A stretch of 64,000 nucleotides of DNA, from contig DASXYL010000040.1 in assembly GCA_036502575.1 (NCBI GenBank), positions 105,718 through 169,717 of the forward strand, written 5' to 3'. Shown in pieces: positions 52,392-61,260 of this stretch. The notes under the pieces were generated by a model that saw only the letters and a list, made by a program, of their open reading frames with translations, made no database searches and was not told the DNA's origin. Origin of the DNA: DASXRA01 sp036502575. GTDB lineage: Bacteria; Actinomycetota; Actinomycetes; Mycobacteriales; Jatrophihabitantaceae. The first letter of the stretch is position 1. Each line of letters opens with the position of its first letter. The position numbers and the translations under genes were made by a program.

Positions 52392-53378
52392 TCAGTACTG
52401 CAGGCTGCGCAACGTCTCGAGCTCGTCGGGTTTGCCGACCACGATGAGGATCGTCCCCGGGGTCAACTTCGTGTCCGGGCCCGGATTGGCCTCGAACTTG
52501 GCGTCCGGGCCGGAGCGCACCGCCAGGATCAGCGCACCGGTCTTCTCGCCCAGCGCCGCCTCGGACAGGCTCCGACCGACCAGCGGCGAACCCGCGGCGA
52601 TCTCGACCTGCTGGATGCTGAAGTCGAGTTCCTCGTCGTGCATGACGGCGTCGAAGAACTCGGCGACGTGGGGCTGGAGAGCGAACGACGCCATCCGCCG
52701 TCCCCCGATCAGCTGCGGATTGACGACCCGGTCGGCCCCGGCCCGGACGAGCTTGGGTCGGGACGTCTCGGTCCGGGCCCGGGCGATGATCACCAGGTCC
52801 GGGCGCAGCGCACGGCTGGACAGCGTCACGTAGACGTTGTCGGCGTCGGTGTCGAGCGCGGCGATCAGTGCCCGGGCGTGCTCGATGCCGGCGGCCTGCA
52901 GCACCTGGTCATCGGTGACGTCGCCGATGATGGTTGGGTGGTCGATGTCCTCGAGGCGGGCGCCGTCCCGGTCGATGACCACGGCGGTCTCGCCGGCCGC
53001 GCTGAGGTACCGGGCGCTCGCCCGGCCGACGCGGCCCCAGCCGCAGATGATCACGTGGCCGGTCAGCCGGCTTATCTCGCGGTCCATGCGGCGTGCCTCC
53101 AGAGCGGTTCGCAGGTGGCCTTCGATGAGGGCTTCGAGCATGACGGTGAGCGTGTAGAGCGCGGTGCCGACCCCGACGAGGATCAGCCCGATCGTGAACG
53201 CCTTGCCCACCCCGGAGAGCGGGAGCACCTCGCGGAAGCCGACCGTCGTCACGGTGGTCACGGTCTGATAGGCGGCATCGAGCAGCCCGAATCCGAGCAC
53301 GACGTAGCCGATCGTGCCGGCGATCAGGACGAGCGCCAGCGCGAGCAGCGCCAGCCTGATCCGCCGGACCGGGTCCAT
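52392..53378 (-). CDS. Two-helix potassium channel with RCK (TrkA-N/TrkA-C) domain
   Basis: This 328-residue protein has a first membrane helix (RLALLALALVLIAGTIGYVVLGFG), a pore loop with the selectivity filter TTVGF, a second helix, then an RCK domain (VIICGWGRVGRASARYLSAAGETAVVIDRDG, Rossmann fold, about 112-142) and a TrkA_C domain at the end (FSIQQVEIAAGSPLVGRSLSEAAL). It forms a K+ channel gated by nucleotide or ions. The ATG at 53378 precedes the first helix; a reading to 53750 is antisense to SppA. It is divergent from the SppA gene. Confidence 0.92.
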   Translation of the reverse strand: MDPVRRIRLALLALALVLIAGTIGYVVLGFGLLDAAYQTVTTVTTVGFREVLPLSGVGKAFTIGLILVGVGTALYTLTVMLEALIEGHLRTALEARRMDREISRLTGHVIICGWGRVGRASARYLSAAGETAVVIDRDGARLEDIDHPTIIGDVTDDQVLQAAGIEHARALIAALDTDADNVYVTLSSRALRPDLVIIARARTETSRPKLVRAGADRVVNPQLIGGRRMASFALQPHVAEFFDAVMHDEELDFSIQQVEIAAGSPLVGRSLSEAALGEKTGALILAVRSGPDAKFEANPGPDTKLTPGTILIVVGKPDELETLRSLQY

Positions 53379-53454
53379 GGACGGAATTGTGGGCGACCTG
53401 AGACTCCGGCGCACGCCACTGGCGCCGCACCGGCGTGGCGGCTTGGATCGGTAC

Positions 53455-55149
53455 ATGCCGGTGAAGAGCGTCAAGGACGCCGTCCAGAAGGTGGCCAGTC
53501 GACAGTCGGCTGCCCTCGTCCTCGAGCTGGATCTGACCGAGCCGCTCGCGCAGGGCGTGCCCGGGGATCCCGTCTCCGCGCTCATGCAACGCCGGCAGGC
53601 CCGGCTCAAGGACGTGCTCGAGGGGCTGCGTACGGCGGCGGCCGACGAGCAGGTCGAGATCCTGCTGGCCAAGGTGGGTTCCGGACGTCTCGGATTCGCC
53701 CGGGCGCAGGAGCTGCGCGACGCCGTCCTGGCCTTCCGCGCGTCCGGCAAGCCGGCGATCGCCTGGGCCGAGTCGTTCGGCGAGTGGAGCCCGGGCGTCG
53801 CGCCGTACTACCTGGCGACCGCGTTCGACGAGATCTGGCTGCAGCCGATCGGTGACGTGACGTTCAACGGCCTCACGCTGGGCACGCCGTTCGTTCGGGG
53901 AGCCCTCGACCGCCTGGAGATCGAGCCGCAATTCGGCCAGCGCTACGAGTACAAGAACGCCGCCGACGTGTTGCTGCGCTCGACGTACTCCGACGCCCAC
54001 CGAGAGGCGGCGCAGCGCATGGCCACCTCGGTGTTCGATCAGGTGGTCGCAGGCATCGCTGCGGCCCGTGGTCTGCCCGCCGAGCGCGTACGCGAGCTGG
54101 CCGACCAGGCACCGATCTCGGCCGAGGACGCGCTCGCCGCCGGGCTCATCGACCGGGTCGGCTACCGCGACGAGGTGTACGCCGAGGTGCGGACCCGGGC
54201 GGGCGAGTCCTCCAAGCTGCTGTACCTCTCTCGATACGCGCACCCCGTGATCTCGGTGCAGGCGCCTCGCGCCGTGCGCAAGCCCCGCACGATCGCGCTC
54301 ATCTGGGGGATCGGCGCCATCGGTACCGGCCGCAGCGGCCGTCGCCCGGACGGTCCGCACCTGGGTTCGGACACGGTGACGGCGGCGTTCCGGGCGGCGG
54401 CCAGTGACAAGCGGGTGGACGCCATCGTGTTCCGGGTCGACAGTCCGGGCGGATCGGCGGTGGCCTCCGACGCGATCTGGCGCGAGGTCGGCCAGGCCCG
54501 GGCGGCCGGCAAGCCGGTCGTGGTGTCGATGGGCGATGTCGCGGGCTCGGGCGGCTACTACGTGGCGATGGGAGCGGACGCGATCGTGGCCGAGCCCGCG
54601 ACGATCACCGGGTCGATCGGCGTGCTGGCCGGCAAGCTCGTCACCGACGGCCTGCTGGACCGCCTCGGCGTCAGCTACGACAGCGTCGCGGTAGGCAGCC
54701 TGGCCCGGATGTTCAGCACCCGCGCCCCCTATGGCCCGGCCGAGCGGGACGCGCTCGAACGGTGGCTGGACCGCATCTACGAGGCCTTCGTCGGCAAGGC
54801 GGCGGCCGGGCGGGGTCTTAGCCGCGACGCGGTCCATGCCGTGGCCAAGGGCCGGGTTTGGACAGGCGCTGACGCCGTGGAACGTGGCCTGGTCGACGAG
54901 CTCGGTGGCCTCGACCGGGCGATCGAGCTGGCGAGCGAGCGGGCTCGCATCCCGGCCGGGGCCGAGGTCGACGTCGTCAGCTACCCGGCGGTGTCGCCCC
55001 TCGCCCGGGTCCGTCCGCCCCGCTCGAGCGAGAGCCCGGGCGCCGCCGATTCCGCCGCGCTGTGGGAGGGCTGGGGGTCGTTCGCGGCCATGGCTGCGCG
55101 TCTCGGCCTGCCGGCTGCCGGTCCACTGGCCATGCCCTGGGTGCCCTAG
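53455..55149 (+). CDS. sppA: Signal peptide peptidase SppA, 67K (tandem-domain) type
   Basis: This 564-residue protein has two ClpP-like repeats. The catalytic lysine is in RYEYKNAADVLLRSTYS (near residue 166) and the catalytic serine in GDVAGSGGYYVAMGADAIV (near residue 363). SppA cleaves remnant signal peptides; no membrane anchor is evident at this N-terminus, unlike in E. coli. The ATG at 53455 is used but its ribosome-binding site is weak, and an in-frame ATG at 53377 would overlap the channel start. A non-coding 211-base stretch follows before the HNH gene. Confidence 0.9.
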   Translation: MPVKSVKDAVQKVASRQSAALVLELDLTEPLAQGVPGDPVSALMQRRQARLKDVLEGLRTAAADEQVEILLAKVGSGRLGFARAQELRDAVLAFRASGKPAIAWAESFGEWSPGVAPYYLATAFDEIWLQPIGDVTFNGLTLGTPFVRGALDRLEIEPQFGQRYEYKNAADVLLRSTYSDAHREAAQRMATSVFDQVVAGIAAARGLPAERVRELADQAPISAEDALAAGLIDRVGYRDEVYAEVRTRAGESSKLLYLSRYAHPVISVQAPRAVRKPRTIALIWGIGAIGTGRSGRRPDGPHLGSDTVTAAFRAAASDKRVDAIVFRVDSPGGSAVASDAIWREVGQARAAGKPVVVSMGDVAGSGGYYVAMGADAIVAEPATITGSIGVLAGKLVTDGLLDRLGVSYDSVAVGSLARMFSTRAPYGPAERDALERWLDRIYEAFVGKAAAGRGLSRDAVHAVAKGRVWTGADAVERGLVDELGGLDRAIELASERARIPAGAEVDVVSYPAVSPLARVRPPRSSESPGAADSAALWEGWGSFAAMAARLGLPAAGPLAMPWVP

Positions 55150-55360
55150 ATATCAGCTGAGCGGCTACCTGAGACCGGGCTCGCTGGCAGCCCAGCCCTG
55201 CCCAACCGTCTGACGCCACAGCCCGACGACCGAACCCGGTGAGGAGGAGTCGGCGTGGATGGGTCGGCAAAGGCGGTCGACGCAGCGGTCAGTCGCCGTG
55301 CCCCAACTTGCGGCGAAGATCAACTACCGACCAGGGTCGCGCACTACCCACGGAACTGGG

Positions 55361-56662
55361 TCAGAACGGTGGCGGGTCGCAGGTGGTGTCTTGGGGTAGG
55401 TCGGGTGATCGGGATTGGTAGGTGTGTCGGGTGGGGCTGATCCATTCGGTGGTGCCGTCGTCGTGGCGGTGGGATGTCCAGCCGGCCTGATGTTTGCCGA
55501 TGTGGTGTCGCTCGCACAGCGCCCCGATGTTCTCGCTGCTGGTGGTTCCGCCTTTGCTGTAAGGGATCCGGTGATCCAGATCGCAATGATGCGCGGGTCG
55601 GTTGCAGCCGGGGAACGTGCAGGCCTGGTCGCGGGCGATCACGAACTCGGCGAGGTCTTTCGGCGGACGGTAGATGTCATGCCCGTAGTCGAGCAGCTGG
55701 CCGGTGACGGGGTCGGTGACCAGCCGCCGCCACGTGCCGCTTTCATCGGCGGCCAGGTGTCGGGCGAGGGATGCGGGGATGGGTCCGTGCTCGGCCAGTT
55801 CGCCGGGCTGCTCGTCCTCGCCGAGCAGGGTGGACAGGGCGACGGTGACCTGAATCGAGGGTCGCATCCCCTGCGCCTTTGGCAAGTGCGGGTCGTGCAG
55901 CGCGGCCACACCAAGGTCAACCAGGGCGTCGGCGCGGCGCTGATCAGCGGTGCGCGGATCGTCGGCTGAGGTGACCGAGGCGAGCGCGTCGATCGCGGTC
56001 ATGATCGCGGCGGCGCCTTCGGCTGGTAGCAACGCCAAGAGTTCAGCCATGCCGTCATCGCGTGGGGTGACCCGGGCCCCGCGTTCGGCCATCGCCTCGA
56101 CCCGCTGCTCTTCCACCGTGCTGGCGGCTACCCGGGCCACGGCGCGGCGCACCGAGCGCTTGAACTCCGAGAGGGTCTGCTCGACCGCCCGCGGCAACAC
56201 GCGTTGCTCGACTTGAGCGGCCTGCTTGTCGTCCAACCCGAACACGGCTTCGGCCAGGCCCGCCGCATGCAGGTAGCTGACCTGCCCGCGATCCAGCAAC
56301 CCGAGCGTCGCGGGCAACCGCTCACTGAGCGTCTGCGCCACCGCCAGCCGCCGCTGCGCGGTCAACCCGGATAGCCGCAACGCACAGGCGACGTCCTCCC
56401 GAACCCAATTGCGTTCATCAGCCGAATCCACAGCCATCCTGGCCAACACCCGCTGCTGCTGCGCCGCGACCCACGCAGCTTGGCGCTCCAACGCGACCAG
56501 CAGATCCACCCGCCCCGCCGCCGACAACCCATCCGGATCCAGCAACGACAACGCCACCGCATCCTGCGGCGACGGCTTCGAGCCAGCCAACTCCGCTGCG
56601 ATCAGGTCGGGGTGATCGAGTACGTCCGACATCAACAGCGGAGGCGCTTCGACATCGAACAC
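55361..56662 (-). CDS. DUF222/HNH endonuclease domain protein
   Basis: The 433-residue protein has an N-terminal helical DUF222 region (residues about 20-300, containing VALERQAAWVAAQQQRVLARMA) and a C-terminal HNH motif: CTFPGCNRPAHHCDLDHRIPYSKGGTTSSENIGALCERHHIGKHQAGW. This pair is typical of the multicopy actinobacterial family sometimes called 13E12-like. A role in a mobile repeat is suspected in some species, but none of the flanks here show ends of an element. The GTG at 56662 is the chosen start. Confidence 0.88.
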   Translation of the reverse strand: MFDVEAPPLLMSDVLDHPDLIAAELAGSKPSPQDAVALSLLDPDGLSAAGRVDLLVALERQAAWVAAQQQRVLARMAVDSADERNWVREDVACALRLSGLTAQRRLAVAQTLSERLPATLGLLDRGQVSYLHAAGLAEAVFGLDDKQAAQVEQRVLPRAVEQTLSEFKRSVRRAVARVAASTVEEQRVEAMAERGARVTPRDDGMAELLALLPAEGAAAIMTAIDALASVTSADDPRTADQRRADALVDLGVAALHDPHLPKAQGMRPSIQVTVALSTLLGEDEQPGELAEHGPIPASLARHLAADESGTWRRLVTDPVTGQLLDYGHDIYRPPKDLAEFVIARDQACTFPGCNRPAHHCDLDHRIPYSKGGTTSSENIGALCERHHIGKHQAGWTSHRHDDGTTEWISPTRHTYQSRSPDLPQDTTCDPPPF

Positions 56663-56832
56663 ATGAGCGAGTCTATCAGACGGTCGAGCGGAAGAACACC
56701 CTTATCCGACAAGCTAATTCCTGCGCGCTCGGCCTGGCCGGCCACCGGATCGCAAACCAGCTGCGCGGTCGCCTCCGCGTGCCCGGCCGCCTCCACCTGC
56801 CGCCGTCGCCGAGGGAGCACGGCACCCGACTC

Positions 56833-57453
56833 CTAGTCCGGCCGTTTCTGCTCGGTGCTCTCGAAGTTGAGGCTGACCCGCGGGCCGGCCGGCCGAGCCT
56901 GTTTCGGCACGCTGTGCAACCAGTCGCCCTGGCATCGTCCGCCCATGACGACCAGGTCGCCTCCTGCGACGGTGAAGCCGGTACTGCGGCCGCCCGGCCG
57001 GGGCTTGGTCAGGAACCGCCGCAGTGCGCCCAGGCTCAGTACCGGCACCCTGCAGAGCGAGCGCTTGCACGTCGCCCAGCCGCCGTGCCAGCCGGTGCCG
57101 TCCTGATGATCGCGGTACAGGTTCAGCCACAACCCGTCGTAGGGCACGCCGTACCGCCGGGACAGCGCCTCGGCGATCACGTAGACGAACGGTTCCGGTG
57201 CATCGACGATCTCCGGGTACTCGGCGGTGAGCCGCGGCTCGTCGAACAGCTGGTTGTACATCCACCGCTGGTGCTGCACGAACGGCACCGTCCGGACGAG
57301 CCGGGCAATCAGCTGCTCGTCGCCGGTGAGCCACCTGGGTACCACGTCCACCCACGACGTCGCATCCAGGTCGTGACGTACAGCCGTGCTGAATGTCTCG
57401 TCGATCGCGAGATCCACGTCGGCGAACAGGCTCTGCTGCCCAGGCCCGGTCAT
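56833..57453 (-). CDS. AlkB-like 2-oxoglutarate dioxygenase lacking the iron-binding aspartate
   Basis: This 206-residue protein matches the AlkB family, including NLYRDHQDGTGWHGG (118-125), VPVLSLGALRRFLTKPRPGGRS, GDLVVMGGRCQGDWLHSVPKQ (distal His180) and RPAGPRVSLNF with the 2OG-binding Arg192. The HxD iron motif reads His123-Gly-Gly125: the aspartate codon is GGC (57079-57081), one base from GAC. Without it the enzyme would probably not hold iron well. The start at 57453 overlaps the Ada-AlkA stop (ATGA), forming an alkylation repair operon. It would demethylate damaged bases if active. Confidence 0.87.
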   Translation of the reverse strand: MTGPGQQSLFADVDLAIDETFSTAVRHDLDATSWVDVVPRWLTGDEQLIARLVRTVPFVQHQRWMYNQLFDEPRLTAEYPEIVDAPEPFVYVIAEALSRRYGVPYDGLWLNLYRDHQDGTGWHGGWATCKRSLCRVPVLSLGALRRFLTKPRPGGRSTGFTVAGGDLVVMGGRCQGDWLHSVPKQARPAGPRVSLNFESTEQKRPD

Positions 57454-58718
57454 GCGGCCAAGTGGACGGACCCGAGCGCCCGCCACGGACGCCAGCCGGC
57501 CGAATCCGCGGTGTCGACCGGGCAGGCGTCCGCATAACCCAGTCGGAGCGCGATCTGGTGCGCCGCAGTGCCACCGATGCCCGGCACGGCGATGAGATCC
57601 GCGACGAGGTCGGCCAACGGGCCACCGCTGTCCAGCATGACGTCGCCGGATCGGACCGCGGCGGCCAACGCGCGGACGGTCGGCCACTCGTCGGCGCCGG
57701 CCAGCACCTCCGCCGACGGGAACAGGTGCGTGAGTCCGTGATCCAACCCGGGGACGGGCTGCCCGAACCGCTCAACCAAGGCGGCCAGCGCACCACGCGC
57801 ACCGCCCGCGTCGCCACCCTGCGCCAGCACGGTCTGGACCGCCATCTCGAACGGCCCCCACGCGCCGGGCACGCGCAAGCCCGGGCGGGCGGCCACCAGC
57901 CGGCCGACAACCGGATCGCGGACCAGCTGCGCGACGGCCGGCTCGACGTCGGAGTCCATGCCGGTCAGCCGGGTGACCCGCTGCACGACGTGGATCAATC
58001 CTTCCCAGTAAGGCAAATGGGCACGCAGCAGCAGGTGGTCGTCGCCGCCAGGGTGCACCTCGAGCAGGCCCGGCCCGCCGTCCAGACTGATCGTGCGGCG
58101 ATACACGTGCTCGACCACCGACTCGACACCGGGCACGGCTCGCTCGGCCAGGAAGGCGACGATGCCGTTCCAGTCGAACGGTGCCCGGTACGGCAACCGC
58201 ATCGTCAGCCCACCGTCGGCGCCGAGGCGATCGGCCCGGCGCCGGCGGACGCGCAGCTCGCGGGGCGACGCGCGAAACACGTCGCGCATCTCCCGGTTGA
58301 ACTGGCGCAGGCTGCCGAACCCGGACGCAAACGCCACGTCGGCGACGTTCAGGTCGCTGTCGTCGAGCATCCGGCGGGCGAAATGGGTGCGTCTCGACCG
58401 AGCCAGCTGATCCGGAGTCGCGCCGAGGTGATCGAGGAAGACCCGTCGCAGGTGCCGCGCCGACAGTCCGAGCCGCGCCGCGAGATGTGCCTCCGTACCG
58501 CCGTCGTCCAGCGTGCCGTCGATGATCAGCCGAACTGCACGGCACACGAGTTCCGGCGCCGAGGACGCGACCGGCCCGGGAACCCGGTACGGGCGGCAGC
58601 GCAGGCAGGCCCGGAACCCGGCTGCCTCGGCGGCGGCCGCCAGCTCGAACGTGCGCACATTCTCGGCTCGCGGCCGGGCGCCGCAGCCGGGCCGGCAGTA
58701 GATGCCGGTCGTCACCAC
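57450..58718 (-). CDS. Ada methyltransferase/regulator domain fused to AlkA DNA glycosylase
   Basis: The 422-residue fusion has an Ada zinc-binding domain (YCRPGC...ACLRC with all four cysteines, residues 7-45), an AraC-type helix-turn-helix (LAARLGLSARHLRRVFLDHLGATPDQLARSRR; DVAFASGFGSLRQFNREMR), an AlkA_N domain and an HhH-GPD glycosylase. The GTG at 58718 has AGGAAG upstream and makes the N-terminus about 25 residues shorter than usual. At the C-terminus, CPVDTADSAGWRPWRALGSVHLAA runs straight from the catalytic-aspartate region to the terminal WRPW helix, missing roughly 22 residues present in relatives. It repairs alkylated bases and probably induces its own operon. Confidence 0.88.
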   Translation of the reverse strand: MVTTGIYCRPGCGARPRAENVRTFELAAAAEAAGFRACLRCRPYRVPGPVASSAPELVCRAVRLIIDGTLDDGGTEAHLAARLGLSARHLRRVFLDHLGATPDQLARSRRTHFARRMLDDSDLNVADVAFASGFGSLRQFNREMRDVFRASPRELRVRRRRADRLGADGGLTMRLPYRAPFDWNGIVAFLAERAVPGVESVVEHVYRRTISLDGGPGLLEVHPGGDDHLLLRAHLPYWEGLIHVVQRVTRLTGMDSDVEPAVAQLVRDPVVGRLVAARPGLRVPGAWGPFEMAVQTVLAQGGDAGGARGALAALVERFGQPVPGLDHGLTHLFPSAEVLAGADEWPTVRALAAAVRSGDVMLDSGGPLADLVADLIAVPGIGGTAAHQIALRLGYADACPVDTADSAGWRPWRALGSVHLAA

Positions 58719-58782
58719 TGATCTTCCTGCGCGGGCGGCCTTATACGGCCTCCAGCGTAGGAAGATCCCCGACCGGAAAGCG

Positions 58783-59040
58783 TCAGTCGCCGAGCGGGGC
58801 CGGCGGCCGGAGCGGGGCCGATCCGTCTTCGGCGGCGGGGTGCTCGACGAGCGCCAGCACACGGGCAGCCATGAATCGCGCCGTGCGTACGGGCGTCCCC
58901 CGCCGGGTCACCTCGACTACTTCGACGATGCCGCGGCCCTGGGTGATCTCGACCCGGCGACCGGCCCGGGTGGCCGCGATGTCGTAACTGCGAACCCCGT
59001 CGCCGGCATCGATGACGATCTCGACGTGATCACCCTTCAT
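58783..59040 (-). CDS. Small hypothetical protein
   Basis: This 85-residue protein of alternating strands (KGDHVEIVIDAGDGVRSYDIAATRAGRRVEITQGRGIVEVVEVTRRGTPVRTARFMAARVLALVEH) resembles a small beta-barrel with no catalytic motif. The ATG at 59040 has GAGGTG upstream; a reading from 59103 is less likely. It is upstream of, and on the same strand as, the Ada-AlkA gene, 64 bases apart, so it may be co-transcribed. Its function is unknown. Confidence 0.7.
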   Translation of the reverse strand: MKGDHVEIVIDAGDGVRSYDIAATRAGRRVEITQGRGIVEVVEVTRRGTPVRTARFMAARVLALVEHPAAEDGSAPLRPPAPLGD

Positions 59041-59221
59041 GGCGCACCTCGGCTCGAGACAAGAAGGTCCGACCCGGTGCGGTCGCCTCTCGGCGCTTAG
59101 CACACCGCGGCTTCAGCCGAACGATCTTCCGCGGTGGCGGTATTTATATTGGAACCCGGGGACTCGCACCGAGCCGGACACGCATGCAAACCAGCACGCC
59201 GGCCGAGATATTTCCACGCAC

Positions 59222-59282
59222 CCGTCCCGATCGAGGTTGACGTGCCACCGCAGGCGGTGTGAAACAGCCTCGATCGGGACGG
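59222..59282 (-). terminator. Nested hairpin downstream of the acetate-type transporter
   Basis: CCGTCCCGATCGAGG (59222-59236) pairs perfectly with 59268-59282, a 15-bp stem whose 31-base loop contains a second small hairpin, CACCG-CAGG-CGGTG (59246-59259). It starts 14 bases past the transporter stop, so it probably ends that operon. A structured RNA role is possible but unsupported. Confidence 0.6.
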
Positions 59283-59295
59283 CGGAGCTCAAGCG

Positions 59296-59970
59296 TCAGC
59301 TCTTGATGACCGGGTTACCGAGCGGCAGGTCGGGGCCGCCGGTGATCGCCGAGCCGACGGCGAAGTAGATGTAGACGCCGACCGCGGCGAACAGGAACAC
59401 GATCACCCCGCCGGTCTGCAGCCAGCCCTTGGACGCGTTTTCCGTGCCGATCAGCACGGCGATCAGGGCGAGTTCGACCAGGGCGAACACCGCGGTGAAC
59501 GCCAGCGGAAGCCGCAGCGTCGCCAAGGTCAGCATGCCCATGATCACGATCCACGTGATGAGGAACAGCCCCTGGGTATGCACCGCCGCGCTCGCGGTGA
59601 TCGCGAACCAGTTGTGCAGCAGTCCCAGCACCAGGCCGGCGTAGCTCAGCCAGAACGCCCCGAAGATGCCGAAGACGCTGGCCACGGCGCTCTGCCCGAC
59701 CGCTGCCGCCCAGATCGTGGCGATGGTCAGGCCGAGTCCGGTCGCAAAGGCGATGATCGCGATCGGCGCGCCCGCAGCGCTCGACGGCACGTAGCCGATC
59801 AGAGTGAGCGCGAGCGCGACCGAGCCAGCCACGAACACCGGAATGCCGAGCGCGGCGGGGTTTCCGGCGAAGAACGCGTTCTCGGCCGGCGCGGCCGGAG
59901 CGGGAGCAGCGGCAGCGGCGGGCAGGGAGCCGAGACCGAGGTGTTCCGGCGTGACGCTTCCAGCAGTCAT
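59296..59970 (-). CDS. GPR1/FUN34/YaaH-family acetate transporter
   Basis: This 224-residue protein has six transmembrane helices and the family signature GNPAALGIPVFVAGSVALALTLIGYV (residues about 35-60). Members such as SatP transport acetate or succinate with protons. An N-terminal alanine/proline-rich stretch precedes the helices. GGAGG lies upstream of the ATG at 59970. It is the last gene of the minus-strand group behind the propane-type monooxygenase genes, consistent with moving an acid product of alkane or ketone oxidation. Confidence 0.88.
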   Translation of the reverse strand: MTAGSVTPEHLGLGSLPAAAAAPAPAAPAENAFFAGNPAALGIPVFVAGSVALALTLIGYVPSSAAGAPIAIIAFATGLGLTIATIWAAAVGQSAVASVFGIFGAFWLSYAGLVLGLLHNWFAITASAAVHTQGLFLITWIVIMGMLTLATLRLPLAFTAVFALVELALIAVLIGTENASKGWLQTGGVIVFLFAAVGVYIYFAVGSAITGGPDLPLGNPVIKS

Positions 59971-60001
59971 GATGCCTCCAAGAGAACGGATGGTCAGACG
60001 T

Positions 60002-60211
60002 TCAGCCCGACAGATGTGTCAGCGACGCGCCCGCGGCGACGACGGCGCAGCACGTGTAAACCCAGCGGACGTGCAGGTGCCACCAGGTGATCCGGCGACG
60101 GAACCTGATCGGCAACGCGTTCAGCTCGGACCTCGGCACGACATGCAAGGCCAGCCACATAGCCGCAGCCGCGATGACCGCGATCGCGAGCAGCGCCAAG
60201 CTCGGTGACAT
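60002..60211 (-). CDS. Small two-helix membrane protein
   Basis: This 69-residue protein has two hydrophobic segments (LALLAIAVIAAAAMWLALHVV and WVYTCCAVVAAGASLTHL) separated by a basic loop (RSELNALPIRFRRRITWWHLH). The ATG at 60211 has GAGGAGGTGG upstream. It lies 23 bases after the alcohol dehydrogenase gene and 31 before the transporter gene, so it is part of the operon. It may be a partner of the transporter; no family is recognised. Confidence 0.75.
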   Translation of the reverse strand: MSPSLALLAIAVIAAAAMWLALHVVPRSELNALPIRFRRRITWWHLHVRWVYTCCAVVAAGASLTHLSG

Positions 60212-60234
60212 GCCACCACCTCCTCAGAGCATGC

Positions 60235-61260
60235 TCAGGGCACGAGAATCGCGCGCCCGCGTACCTTGCCGTTGTCGAGGTCGTCGAGTGCCTTCTGGTA
60301 GTCGGTCAGCGGGTAGGTCGCCGTGCGCAGCGTGACCAGCCCGCGCGCGGCCAGCACCATCAGCTCGGCCAGGTCGTTGTACGAGCCGACCAGGTTGCCG
60401 ATGAAGTTGATCTCCGTTGAGATGATGTCGATCGTCGGGACGTTGATCGCGCCGCCGTAGCCGATGACGTAGTAGTTGCCGTTGCGGCGGAGGCTGGCCA
60501 CGCCGACCTCGACGGCCCCGCCCTCGCCGACGAAGTCGATGACGGCTTCGGCACCGTTGCCGTCGGTCAGCTCCTGGACAGCGGCCACGGCGTTCTCGTC
60601 GGCAACCACCGTGTGGTCCGCGCCGAGCTCCTTCGCCAGGGCCAGCGCGCCGGCGTTGCGGTCGAGGACGATCATCTCCACAGACGACAGGGCCCGCAGC
60701 ACCTGCACGCCGATGTGCCCCAGGCCGCCGGCACCGATGACCACGGCGCGATCGCCCGGGCGCAATCGACGGGCCGCCTTGGCTACGGCGTGATACGCGG
60801 TAAGCCCGGCGTCGGCGAGGGCGGCGACGTCCGCCGGCTGCAGTGACGGGTCGAGCTTGATGGCCGAGCGCGCCGTCGTCTTGAGGTACTGCGCGTAGCC
60901 GCCATCGCTGTCGATTCCGGGGAAGGACGAATTCGTGCAGTGCACGTCGTCGCCGTCACGGCAGGCCCGGCACAGCCCGCAGGTCACCAGCGGGTGCAGG
61001 ATCACCGGGTCGCCCACCGCCACGTTGGTGACGGCGTCGCCCACCGCGGACACCCAGCCGGCGTTCTCGTGGCCGAGCGTGTACGGGAGCTCCACGCCGG
61101 ACTTCTCGGCCCACTGGCCCTCGATGATGTGCAGGTCGGTTCGGCACACCCCCGCGCCGCCGATCCGCACGATGACGTCCAGAGGGCCGGTGATCTCGGG
61201 ATCCGGCACATCGACGAGTTCCGGCGCCGCGTCGTACTTCGGCAACTGCACGGCTTTCAT
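60235..61260 (-). CDS. Zinc-dependent alcohol dehydrogenase
   Basis: This 341-residue medium-chain dehydrogenase has the catalytic zinc ligands (GVCRTDLHIIEG; GHENAG near residue 64), the structural zinc cysteines CGLCRACRDGDDVHC (near 93-107) and the cofactor motif VIGAGGLGHIGVQVLRAL (near 172). The acidic residue after the second strand (VLDRNAG) favours NAD. It is translationally coupled to the MIP18-domain gene (ATGA). Beside the propane-type monooxygenase it is expected to oxidise 1- or 2-propanol or a similar alcohol. Confidence 0.92.
   Translation of the reverse strand: MKAVQLPKYDAAPELVDVPDPEITGPLDVIVRIGGAGVCRTDLHIIEGQWAEKSGVELPYTLGHENAGWVSAVGDAVTNVAVGDPVILHPLVTCGLCRACRDGDDVHCTNSSFPGIDSDGGYAQYLKTTARSAIKLDPSLQPADVAALADAGLTAYHAVAKAARRLRPGDRAVVIGAGGLGHIGVQVLRALSSVEMIVLDRNAGALALAKELGADHTVVADENAVAAVQELTDGNGAEAVIDFVGEGGAVEVGVASLRRNGNYYVIGYGGAINVPTIDIISTEINFIGNLVGSYNDLAELMVLAARGLVTLRTATYPLTDYQKALDDLDNGKVRGRAILVP

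Noticed and set aside
52909..54837. 642-residue minus-strand frame spanning the channel and SppA genes
   Set aside because: It is antisense to SppA and out of frame with the channel; composition is biased and no domain is present.
55150..55360. Possible small genes between SppA and the HNH protein
   Set aside because: Short plus-strand frames there have no ribosome-binding site support and no recognisable sequence; I see nothing reliable in this 211-base gap.
57040..57110. Compensating double frameshift in AlkB around the HxD motif
   Set aside because: The adjacent frame gives a superficially AlkB-like stretch, but it needs two separate deletions; a single Asp-to-Gly change explains the data more simply.
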